Assembly (NCBI GenBank): GCA_033558025.1
Contig: JAUCEF010000009.1
Span: 1,178,001 to 1,242,000 of the forward strand
Source: Phytophthora sp. 'mugwort'
Lineage: Eukaryota; Oomycota; Peronosporomycetes; Peronosporales; Peronosporaceae
Direction: 5' to 3'
Length of the DNA stretch: 64,000 bases
In this document: piece after piece, positions 45,217-55,800 of the stretch
How positions within the stretch are numbered: the first letter of the stretch is position 1
How the letters are laid out: every line of letters begins with the position of its first letter
Notes under the pieces: generated by a model
Seen by the model: the letters and a program-made list of their open reading frames with translations, nothing else
Told to the model about the DNA's origin: nothing
The model's database searches: none
Translations under genes and position numbers: made by a program

Positions 45217-46859
45217 GGCTTCAGAGCGAGGAGGAGGAAGGGCGACGCGCTCTTACTGTGGACCTAAGGGGGGAGGGCGTGCTCCTTGCCGAGGTCTTGC
45301 TGCTCGTTCGTCCTCTGGCTAGTGTAGTGACGCTGAATAGTCGAGAGAGACGGACGTGACTCTCCCATCTCCGCTTTTTGTCCAATCGGCAGGCAGCGAG
45401 AGGTACCGTGGGACGAAGGATGCGAAAGAAACTGGCGTGGTGTACGCCACACGAAGGATTACGTCCTCCTGATGATTGCCATAGACAAGACGGCGAGATT
45501 TCTTGCGAGTCATGTTAAGGTATTTACCCGACAAAAGAGGGCGAAAAAAATCGTTTCAGAGTAAAGTCAGCGTAGGAAGCTTTTTGCTAGTCGGTCGGTA
45601 GATTCGGAGGCTCTGAATCGGAGTAGCGGGCGATTGAGCAATGCCTTTTCCCTTATTGACTTGAATTTATATGATGAGCCCTGAACCTGAAATGTGTCCG
45701 AACCTGCAATTTGTCTCGCATGGATATGTCCGCCGAATCATCCTTTACAGTCAGTAGTGTTCCGAAAGTGTTTTTGTATAGTGTATATTGTTTTATGTCG
45801 TATTGATAGGGGCAAGGCTCATGAGCATTAAACAATTCATTTTACGGTAGTGATATGCGTTTAGTTATTGAATATAACTGACACGAACTAAACATAATGA
45901 AACAAATCCGAGAAAGACAACTGTAGAGAAACTGTATTACAGTACGTGAATATCTTATAACCGATGCTGACGTATAATATGGAGGCATTGGAGCTCTTCC
46001 GAAATTAACACATTCTCGATCTCAAAAATTTAAAAAGAGTGTGTTTTGTGCTCTTCTATACGTTTTGATTGTGATAGTGGATTTTCCCAGCCAAAATAGT
46101 ATATTTGCGTTATGGATACACTTGTTTGCTGTCCATCCGTGGCCAACCAAGTGTGATCGAGGACTAGGCATTGCGCATTTTCATGCAGTGGCCACAGACC
46201 CTGCAGCTACTGCTACTGATGGGCGCCTCTCAGAAAGCTTGCAAAAGGAAGAAGCCGTTGAATCTCCTAATGTTGTGCTCTACCCTTTTCTTTGATCGTA
46301 ATACTCCTAACCATTGCTGCTCTGATTGATCCCTCTAAGTACTGCATGGCATGTTTTGTATGTTAAGGGCGAGGTCAATGTAGAATAACCTGCTGGCTGG
46401 CCGTGAAATACTACAATCTGATTGGTGAGACCTCTGCTGTGTCTCATTTTATTAAAGCGATCCTTTCGGCTCCCCAATGCACCTCGGCGTGGTCCGCCAG
46501 CGAGCAGAGACAAAAACGTGAGCAGGCGAAAGAATACCCAGGTCAAGCTTCGTCATGAAGAGCGTCGTCGCCGCTGCAGCAATCGCCACGGTGACCGTTA
46601 TTTGCGCCGGTGATGGGCACTTCGGCCCTACCCGAAGTTGCGTCGGTATGCGCTGCGGACGAATGCGTAGAAGGCGGCGCAAATGGATCCGTCTGCAATG
46701 AAGGGTGATTCGAGCCAATATGCGCTGCTATTTAAGGACGCTTGACGCGATCGCCGTTCGCATTGAGGAACGTTGCGTGCTGTTTTTGATCTTCCTCGCC
46801 AAATACTCGCTTTTCTATTTGTGATCGAGTCGCTGTCGCGCTGTATTACCTGACGCACG
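45217..46859. other. Intergenic region, no gene recognised
   Basis: About 1.6 kb upstream of the kinase gene. Short frames without motifs; likely promoter plus the 5' flank of the adjacent Harbinger element. Confidence 0.5.
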
Positions 46860-47604
46860 GATGTTCTACGTACACTGCTGGTAAGAAAATTGGTTGTGGC
46901 AAATCGAAGGCCTTGACGTACATCACAGAAGTGGTGCTCATTCTCAACACCTTCAAGAGCTCAGACGTCTCGTTACCTACAACTACAGCAGGCAGCATGG
47001 GGTGAGGTGGAAGACGGTTTCCGGCGGATGTGTAGCTTCCCTGGTATTGTTGGCGCGCTAGACGACACGCTCATCAATATTTCAGCGGTTTGCTGGCTTC
47101 GAGGGGTTTAATTGCCGGAAGGGCTACCCAGCATAACATGCAGGCAATGGTGGACCACAGCCTGCGTTTGTTTCTTACTCAATACGGAACGTCGCTCATA
47201 ATGACCAACCGGTTTTCAATCGCTCCATCTTTGGTCAAACGATTTCGTCGCGATTGCCAAGGTGGGTGGGTGGTAAGTATTGTTTAGGTGATGCTGACTA
47301 TTGCCTGTCTCCTCAAATGTTAACGCCGTATCCGATCACGCTCGCAATGTCTACGAGAGACAACAAGTACAAATATTTCCATCGCACTCGAATCACTATA
47401 GATCAGGCCTTCGGTCACCTCAAAGCCATATTCCGTATATACAAGCACCCGTTGCAACAAGACACACCCGACTATATGTCAGTGATCGTCGTAGCCACTA
47501 TCGTGCTGCACAACTGGTTAGTTGAGCTCAAGCAGAAGGTGAGCGCGAAGGATAAAAAGGAAATCGTGCAGAAGGCAAGCCTGGCAGCGGGCTCGAGAAG
47601 CTAG
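46860..47604 (+). mobile_element. PIF/Harbinger transposase remnant, element 1
   Basis: Plus-strand pieces give GLIAGRATQHNMQAMVDHSL (catalytic-domain region) and, in 47254-47604, GGKYCLGDADYCLSPQMLTP followed by FHRTRITIDQAFGHLKAIFR and VIVVATIVLHNWLVE. The second is the DDE_Tnp_4 block with the E-bearing helix. The 5' part is broken by stops. Convergent with the accessory gene at 47718-48574. Confidence 0.7.
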
Positions 47605-47717
47605 CAACATTCATGAAGATGAAGACTACCCAACGGCTTTTATACTGCGCAACCGGCTACGAGACAAATTGTATCAAAACATTGCTAGCAATAAATTTGT
47701 CGCCGTGCCTCGGTTGT

Positions 47718-48574
47718 TTATAAGTAGTTCGTTGATTTTTGGTCCTCAAAAACGCAAGCAGCTGAGTGTTCTCTTTGCGCGACTGGTCCACAGCATTTTC
47801 TAAGCTGATCGAGCGAGCTCATGATTTTCTTTTGTGTTTGCCGTAGGCTCTTTAGTAGTTCGGTCGCAGTGGGTGGCGCTCCCGTTTCTGCATTTGAAAA
47901 GAATAGTGTCGTTGCCAGCGATGCGCCATAGGATACGAGTGCGCCGGGAAGGTCGAAATTTTGACGTTCTCTCAGCTCATCATGGTGCCTTATTTCCTTA
48001 GCGATAGCATCGTCACGCTCGTTCGCCACTCAAAGTGCCTCATTGTCCTCGCTGTCAGAGCTGCTGTCTTCATCATTCGAGCTACCATTGAGCTGCATGA
48101 GTCTTCATCTCCCCCGTCGTCATCACCCTTGCCTAGGCCGGAGACGGCGCTAGCGCCAGAAGGCATCCCCACTTCCTCGCTTCCGTCACTCTCCACATCC
48201 ACGTCGCGCTGGACTAGCACTCCCGTCTCGTGCTGGTCCAGCGCCACCTCTCTCTGTTGCTGCACTCGGCGCAGTGGAGCATCCTCAGCCTGTCCAAAGT
48301 CTTCATTGCGCAGACCTTTCTTGTCGCTTAGGTAGCTCACTACAATATCCCAGTACGAAGGGTACACGATCGCTTTTTACGGGTTCCCTGTAGCAACCTC
48401 ATCCGCGCGGATGTTGGCGAACAATGCCTTCAGTGCTTGGTACTTGCTCTTGACTTGAGAGACAATTGCGTCCAGACGATGCTTATTGTTCACTTTGCGC
48501 TGCACGTCTTGCCACAGGATCGCTATTTGAACCCTCGAGTTGTTACTTCGAAAGCTAGCTCCGTATGTATCCAC
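47718..48574 (-). pseudogene. Harbinger element 1 Myb/SANT-like accessory gene, broken
   Basis: The minus strand begins MDTYGASFRSNNSRVQIAIL and runs KHRLDAIVSQVKSKYQALKA, a SANT-like trihelix region. There is an in-frame TAA near 48377 and the sense continues KAIVYPSYWDIVVSYLSDKK. It then changes frame to an acidic segment and ends near 47718 (LRERQNFDLPGALVSYGASL). PIF/Harbinger elements commonly carry a second, Myb-like gene next to the transposase, which fits. Confidence 0.6.
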
Positions 48575-48756
48575 CCTCGCGCGAAGCAGTGTTTCAATTC
48601 AGTCCTCCAGCCACACGAGGCGAGTCGCCTAATGTGCGCGAGGTGTCTTGCCTGTCACAAGGAGATAAACGAGTGACTGGCTCTCTCAAGGGAAAATCGG
48701 TATGGGTAGATAAAAGCGGTATGAGATAATTCGACCTCATAGCATTCGTATCTCTG

Positions 48757-49773
48757 TTGCGCGATTCCTTTTGCCTACAACGACCTCGCCCTAACCGGGA
48801 TCGTTATAGCTTTATCTCCGTAGTTTCTATCGATCTCCAGTCATTTGACTGCTTGCTGCAAGCGTTGTGTAAGTGCTACATTATTAATAGCGGGCTTGAT
48901 AAACGTGGTCGTCCTCCCAAGTTCATTTTCAAGCATCCTGTACTAGCTTGCCTATTGCATGTTTACACAGCCCCAGTAGAGAGTATGACGCTATGAGAGC
49001 TTTTTGGCGTCCCACCAGTAACGTTATCTCGGATCTTGGCAAATGCTGAAACTGCATTTGATGCATGCCTGCAGTTGTTGACAGATGCGGTAATCCGCTT
49101 TCTTTCACTGAAACAGCAACAGGAATGGGCCGAAATAACACAAACACGAGAGCCTCTCGTTCAAGGTGTATGGGGCTTCGTGGCTAAAAAGAATACTGTT
49201 CAAGAAACGACTCGAGTCAACCGTCAAAACGCTCATTACAACAGTACGCACTCGAATTTTAATCATTTGTTATTATCTCTTACTAAGTTCCCCTATAAAT
49301 TTGATAGGATGGCTCCACAGCACTTTAGTGACGGGAACACTGTGCTATGGCGTCGACGACACGCTAGTATGGGGACGGGACAACTGCCCCAGGTCCTGGA
49401 ATGACGGCGGGGCGAGCCGCCAACTTCAAGAAAACTAGCCGATTCCGCGGTCACGTTACCAGGAAAGGGAGACGCCGCCGATTCCGCTTTCCGCGTTTCT
49501 CTAAGTGCCATCGGCGAAATTGTGACACCTCTCAAAGACGGCGACCTTGATCGTCCTTCGCCCGAGTGCAGGCTCGCGCTGATAGCTCTCAAGAATGCTA
49601 TCATGTTGTTGCGCCAAGGGGCAGAGTGGGAAATGGGCTCAGTGCCAAAGGGTTACCGACGTCTGCTAATGCCTCTCTTGTACAATCCAGACAAACGGCA
49701 ACTTCAACTGAGCAACATCTATAGGCTCTACAACTTTCGTGTCCGTTGGACAGGCATTAGCCAGATTAGATGA
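48757..49773 (+). mobile_element. PIF/Harbinger transposase remnant, element 2
   Basis: Plus-strand frames give RGRPPKFIFKHPVLACLLHV, LANAETAFDACLQLLTDAVI, REPLVQGVWGFVAKKN, WLHSTLVTGTLCYGVDDTLV, GRDNCPRSWNDGG and, at the end, VTPLKDGDLDRPSPECRLAL with YNFRVRWTGISQIR. They are conserved blocks of a Harbinger-type DDE transposase (catalytic region GVDDTLVWGRDNCPRS). Frame changes show decay. A different family from element 1, 1.1 kb downstream. Confidence 0.6.
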
Positions 49774-49848
49774 ATCTTCAGTAGATAGATAGGTCAGAAT
49801 ATTTTGTATTATCCCTTCTCATTAGCCTAGATACCCCAAATTGCACTG

Positions 49849-50600
49849 TTACTTCTTAGACAGGGCCGCCGCTAGCATAGCCATCAGCATCTGCTGGCGC
49901 TGTGCTTCACGCTCGGAACGTTCCAGGTCACGCTTCACACGGATTTCTTGCATACGTAGGCGTTCTGCCTCATTAATCGCTTCGCGCTCTTCCTTTTCTT
50001 GGCGATAGCGCAACTCACGCTGATGCCCCCCCCCCCTCTCTCCCATCCCGAAATGCATATAAGGTAGTTCCATGTTTGGCTGTGTCAGTTCGTGCAGCGT
50101 ATTGTCGATTCTCAACTTTGTTTTTGCTGTTTGTGACAATGTGACTTGATCGTCACGCGATCGTTTCAGCTTGTGGCTTAGTACAGCGAGTTGTTCTGTT
50201 TTTTTTCCAGTGCGGTAAGTTGCTTTAAGGGGCCTGTACCGTAAAACCGACATTCATATCAGTATTACTTAATCATTGACGATTTAAATGGTCACCAAGA
50301 TTGAACGTTCTGCCTCATACTGTTACCTTTCACAGCCGTACTGATATCAGCACCATAACCAGCGATAGAACTGGCATCGGGTTGCCATTCGTAGAGGCAC
50401 TAGCCGAGAAATGGTCAATTCAGCCGTTGGTGCTTCCGCCGGCAAGGTGGCAACGCTATCAGCCTCCTCCACAGTGCTACTGGGGCTGGTACAGCCACTG
50501 CTCAGAGCGGCGGTAGCCACCTCGGCAGCGCCTTCATCTGCGGCATCATCATCCAGCACGACCACACTGCACTTGCTCTCTATGTCTCGGTAGATGGACT
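49849..50600 (-). pseudogene. Harbinger element 2 accessory gene (coiled-coil protein), decayed
   Basis: The minus frame 50253-49849 (134 residues) ends RLRMQEIRVKRDLERSEREA and MLMAMLAAALSKK, a Glu/Arg-rich coiled coil. A preceding minus frame (about 50565-50347) reads MVVLDDDAADEGAAEVATAA, acidic and Ala-rich. I read it as the C-terminal end of a Myb-like accessory gene in the same convergent arrangement as element 1. Moderate confidence only. Confidence 0.5.
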
Positions 50601-51550
50601 TAGCACGTCAAACTTCGGGAGGGCATGTAGCGTCCACTGTAAAGCAATATATATATATATCGATTGCATTGTTGTTTGTGAGCAAGATGCGTCCGTAATA
50701 ATTTTCTACTTTGTGTGAATTTTGGAAAAGATCTATTGATGCCGGTTTTATCCGTCGTTTTCTGTACCTCACTCTTTCGTCTGAGTGCTCGTACTTAGTA
50801 TAAACATCGTATATAGAAAGCGGGTGCGGGAATTAATTTTTAGATATCCTTTTTATGTAATGCAACCTTAATTTGGTAAAAGCAACCATACTTACATGTC
50901 TCCGAGTTTTAAGCTCACACCGCGACCGCCGCCAACCACTCCGCACACATTATGCCCTTCCAGAGCAAGCGGCTTTGAAATAAACCAGAGCACAAGGCGT
51001 CGAAGCAGTGTGGGTGGTGCTGACCCACCCCCGCCCCTTACTTTCCCCCCCCCCCATGTCCTCAATGAGATCAGGCATGAGGGCCTCATGCCTTCATGCG
51101 ATCCCATGGTGTATTTACAAGTTCAACGTACTTACCACGGTTTGTTTGCAAGAGGCTACGCTCACAGTCAATAAAAAGGACACCTATAATGAAACTAAGT
51201 ATGTAATAAGCTTACCTCATTTTCCAAAACGGATGGCATCGCGGGGGTTGTTTTGCTTCGCTGCGCTCCTGCGAGGAAAAAATTCTAAGTTCAGCCCGCT
51301 ACAGTGCTCGGCTCACTGGAATGCTCGGTGTTGGGCCCGCCTTTGCAAATACCGCGCGGCCCTGCTTCGCGGGCACCTCGCGTGGGTTTGCTACGGCTAC
51401 TCGACCTCGCAACCGCTCGCCTCTGATTTTGTATTCCACCCCCTCTCAAAAAACTGTGTACGTAGCAACTCTCCGGTTTGTTGACCAATCACTCACATAT
51501 TACGTAATCTACATGAAGTACATGTAAAAATATCTTGTTACTTGCCAAAA
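50601..51550. other. Intergenic region, repeat-like
   Basis: About 950 bp. Contains a TA repeat (about 50650), a C homopolymer near 51046, and GC-rich text in 51230-51480 that resembles coding or repeat sequence but gives no recognised domain. It precedes the hydroquinone-reductase gene. Confidence 0.4.
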
Positions 51551-52576
51551 ATGCTCATGAGGTTGAATCTCATTTCCCGATTAGCCTCCGCTAACTCAAG
51601 TCACTTCGCCGCCACTTCTCTTTCCACTATGGCCGTCTCCAAGCCCGCGCCGTACGACTTCCAGATCGAGCCTCGCGCTGACGCCCAGTTCCCGGCTGAG
51701 AAAGGTCGCTACCACCTCTACGTCACCTACTCTTGTCCTTTCGCATGTCGCGCTCTAGCAGCCCGCAACTTGCTCGGTCTCGAGGATGTCATCGGGCTAT
51801 CCGTGGCACACCCCATATACCAGAAAACCAAACCCGACGACGCCAGTGACGAACACAAGGGCTGGGTCTTCGTGGACCCCACGACGTCGGCCACAATTGT
51901 CGGTGCCAATGGCAAGACGTACCCGACGGATGACTGTGTGCCCGACACGGTGAACCACGTGACGTTCGTGCGTGACCTGTACGAGAAGGTGGATCCGGCG
52001 TCGCGTGCGTTCTCCGTGCCTGTTCTGTGGGACAAGAAGAAGGGTACGATCGTGTCGGAGGAATCCGCGGGCATCCTGCGCAGTTTGGACTCGGGCTTTC
52101 GGGAGCTCGTGCCGACCAGCGTGCACTTGTACCCGGAGGAGCTGCGAGCGGAAATTGATGTTGCCAATGATGGCATCGTGGCAGAAGTTAGTATGGCATT
52201 TTTTAAGAAAATGTTCGCCCCGACTCCAGAGGTTGCAGCTGAAGAGGAAGCTAACGTGTACGTGGCGCTGGCGAAGTTGAATGAGCTGCTGGGAAAGCAG
52301 AGGTATTTGGTTGGCAAGGGCGTGACGGAGGCTGATGTGCGTCTGTTCCATACGCTCGTCCGTCTCGACGCGTTCCAGCAGGAGACGGACAAGCATCTGA
52401 CGGAGTACCACAATGTCGAGCAATACCTGCGTGATTTGTACCAGATCCCTGGACTTAAGAGCACGGTGAACTGGAATCACCTTAAGATCGGCATGGTGAA
52501 TAAGTCCCCGCACATTGTTGCTGAAGGCCCGTTTGTGGATTACAACGCGGCCACAACAGCACGGATCTTTGACTAA
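51551..52576 (+). CDS. Glutathionyl-hydroquinone reductase-like glutathione S-transferase (Xi class)
   Basis: 341 residues, no intron. YHLYVTYSCPFACRALAAR carries the CPxA-type thioredoxin-fold active site with Cys62. TVNHVTFVRDLYEKVDP and the C-terminal QYLRDLYQIPGLKSTVNWNH fit the S-glutathionyl-hydroquinone reductase (Xi-class, omega-like) family. The enzyme removes glutathione from glutathionyl-hydroquinones. The N-terminus (MLMRLNLISRLASANSSHF) is basic/hydroxylated and may be a mitochondrial targeting peptide; a second Met at residue 27 (MAVSKPAPYDF) could give a cytosolic form. The start at 51551 is the first in-frame ATG. Poly-A signal-like AATAAA is near 52632. Confidence 0.88.
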   Translation: MLMRLNLISRLASANSSHFAATSLSTMAVSKPAPYDFQIEPRADAQFPAEKGRYHLYVTYSCPFACRALAARNLLGLEDVIGLSVAHPIYQKTKPDDASDEHKGWVFVDPTTSATIVGANGKTYPTDDCVPDTVNHVTFVRDLYEKVDPASRAFSVPVLWDKKKGTIVSEESAGILRSLDSGFRELVPTSVHLYPEELRAEIDVANDGIVAEVSMAFFKKMFAPTPEVAAEEEANVYVALAKLNELLGKQRYLVGKGVTEADVRLFHTLVRLDAFQQETDKHLTEYHNVEQYLRDLYQIPGLKSTVNWNHLKIGMVNKSPHIVAEGPFVDYNAATTARIFD

Positions 52577-52838
52577 GCTATGCACGGAGACTAGTCAGAG
52601 ATACAAAGAGCAAGCAATTTATTGTAAGTCTTAATAAAACTCGCACGCAGTGCTTCGTGTTTGCTTTCAGTGCTTTTCGTTTGGATATTCACCTTTTTTC
52701 TCTAGATTTTATGCTAATAAAATCATCAGAATAGGGTTAAAATGATTTCCAGACGCTTTAAAAACACAAATCGAGTAGTTGTGGCATGATATTCACTTAT
52801 TTTCAGTCTAAATGCCGCATTTCCTGCCGTCACTCGCT

Positions 52839-55800
52839 TCAGGTTGCAGCTCCATGTGGTCGGACATGATGGGAGCCACTGTAGCTTGCGCTCGTAATCG
52901 TTCCCGTGGCACTTGGCAGCGAAAGACTTGACACAGAGAGCGTTGGCAGTGAAAATCCAAGGGCTTCGCTCGTCTTGGCTCGTTCACTTGGCTGTTCAAG
53001 TGCTGCCTCCCCAAGAGTTTGTGCGTCATCTAAAATATTCTCGGACCATTTCTCCTCGTCGTTTGGTTGAAATCGCTGAAGTTTCTCCGCTTCACTCGCC
53101 CGTTTGGCCATTCGTCTCCTGCTGGTCATACGGCGTCGGACGCGGAACCTCCGGAAAACCGACTGAAGGATGATCGCCTTGCGGTGACGGAAGGCGTATC
53201 CGCGCATGGCAAGTTCGTCCACTTTCTCCTGCACTGTCAGACTTTCCAATGGCAACACTCGCATCGTGAGCACAAGCAGCAGATCCGTGAAACGAAACAT
53301 GTTCGGAGGACACGCCAGGTCGGGGTTCGTACTGATGTTCCCAGTGCTATTGAGACCGTCGTAGCTCCCGAGCCCGAGACGGACGCGATACGTGAGCTCG
53401 GCGATACGAGCTTCGATGTCGTGGAACGTTTCGCGTCGTTGCTGATGCACCGCGATGGAGACTGCAGTCCACTCGTCCGGTTTCATGTCTTCCGTCACCA
53501 AACTCTCGAGCGTCGCCTTGTACGTCCCGAGTCCCAGCGGTGGCCCGAGTCGCTGCAGCAATGCCAACAAGTGTTTCCGGTGCAACAACCCGAGTGCGTC
53601 CGTGTCAAACTCGCTCCAGATCGTCTGGAACCGCTGCAGATGTTGAGCCTGGAAGCCTAAAAGCTGCTCCTTGTCATCTGCTCTCGCCGACATGAGCACG
53701 TACGTGTCCACCATCGTCGACGCGTACAGATTCTGGAGAATCAACACGACCAAGACGTAGAAACTGTTGTAAAAGAGCGCACTGATCGTCGACGACCCAC
53801 AGTCACTGGATGACCGTCCCCAGAGCACACACTGCGGTGGCGCGACGCTGGACGCCAAGTACGTCGCGTACCAGTCCTCGCCCGCCGCAAACTTGACAAA
53901 CGTCGAGTAGGCGCTCGGGAATGTCGTCAAATTCACGTTCGCGTTCAAGCCCGTGGCCCACCGAGTGAGGGAAAAGACTTGGACGCCCACAATGGCAAAG
54001 ACGAACAGGACGTAACCGAGCAAAAGCGTCACTTTGAGTGTCAGTTGAACACTGGCCAAGAGCGTCCGGAACAAGGTGCGAAGTGCTCGAGACCGCTCCA
54101 GCACCAACGACAGGTGCTTGAAGTCAAAAGCTCGTGTCATGCCCAAGATGAGCAGAACCGGCGAGGCCGAGACGAGAGGCCCCACTAGCATCACGAAAGC
54201 TGTGCAGCTATTGAACGTTCGCCAAGTGAACCCTTTCATGAGGAAATCACGCCAGCCGACGGCGGCCACACGAAGCACCGAATCGAAGGCGTAAATGAGT
54301 GAAAAAATGTAGTGGAACCACCAGACGCCCGCCGCAACGTCCACGTCGCCGTCTGTGGCCCCGCGATGGATCGGAGACCGATACCAGGCGAGAAGAGACG
54401 TGTGCAAGATGACGACTGTGCTGATAAAGCCACGAAAAGACCGCTTTTGCATGTACACTTGAGCCAGTAGCATGACTTTGCTGGTCGGGAGCGGGTACTT
54501 GGGACGCATGGCGACGATCGCCTGCTTCTTTCGTAGCCAGATGAGCTGCAAGTTGGTGAGCAAGAGCGTTCCATTGTAGCATCGGAAGTTGTTCATGAGG
54601 ATACCTGCAAATACTTTGAGTAGGTAGAATCTCGTGAAGAAGAGAAAAGCGACGAAAAAACCGGCGAAATAGGTCGACGCGATGGCGGACGCTTGGTGTT
54701 CACTGTTGACGTCCGTGTCGTCTACGAAATCCATGGCGATATTCACGACCGGGAGCCAGCCTTTCATCGAGACGAGGAAAAGAATGGACGACATGGCGCC
54801 CGTGATGTTGTCAAAGTGCAGACCCGAGAGATTCCCCCACACGCGAGGCGTCAAGACGCCCGTGGCGCTGTTCCAGAAGACGCCCACGCAGTTGCCGGCC
54901 GACTCGACCGATGGATCGTTGCAATACGCGAAGCGGCCGCCAAAGATTTGCATGCCCAGCGTCGCGAACGAGTAGAAGAGGAAAACCGCGAGCACAACGC
55001 AGTAGAAAATCGGACGCGCCGACTGCTTGAGCGCCTCCGTAATGACTCGGAAGGTCCGTACGCGGTAGAAGACACGGATGGGACCGAATGCCCGGCCCAG
55101 CCGGAATAACGAGATCATAGTCGAGTGCGGCAGAAGTAGCAGCAGTGAACACGCCATGAGCACGACCAAATTCATTTGGTTCCACGTGTCGGACAGGTAA
55201 CTCTTGGGAGTGAAGATAAAGCCGCGTGAAATAACCTTCAACGTGAACTCGAAGAAGAGCACGAACGCGTACACGACGTCACTCAGCGTCGTGAGTTCCT
55301 GGATCAGGTTGGAATACAACGGGGATTGGACTGTGAGCATGATGGTTCGAATGACGATCGCGGCGAAAATGTACTTTTCCGTCTCCTTCTCGAGACGACG
55401 AGCTCGCAAGCGCACCCACGACTGCGGTGGGAAGAGGAAGAGGGACACGTCGGCCATGAGCCAATGGCCATCCAAGAACTGCCTCACGTAACCTGTTACG
55501 CCTCCCGAAGACGTCCATCCTGTCCATTCGTCAGGAACTGAAGTCTCGCTTGGGCTTTCGGGTCCTAACGTATGTGAATTGGAGCTTGCATTTGCCACCT
55601 CTTCGATGGGAGTCACTCTCGCCTGGTTCTTGTGTTTCCCACTATGCGTAGAGCCTTCTAGTTGGACGTACTTGCGTTCGTGGTGGGTTTTCGTTGTGCC
55701 ATAATATCCCTTGAGTTTGAGGAAGTCGGACGTGGGTAGAACGTTAAAAAGTCTCGCTTTGAACGCCTCTGAAGCCGAGAGAGCACGCTGCGCTCGCTTC

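Noticed and set aside
51727..52585. Two long minus-strand frames (245 and 262 residues) over the hydroquinone-reductase gene
   Set aside because: Antisense shadows of a strongly coding plus-strand gene with clear family motifs.
53067..53660. A 197-residue plus-strand frame antisense to the channel gene
   Set aside because: No motif; the minus strand is clearly coding here.
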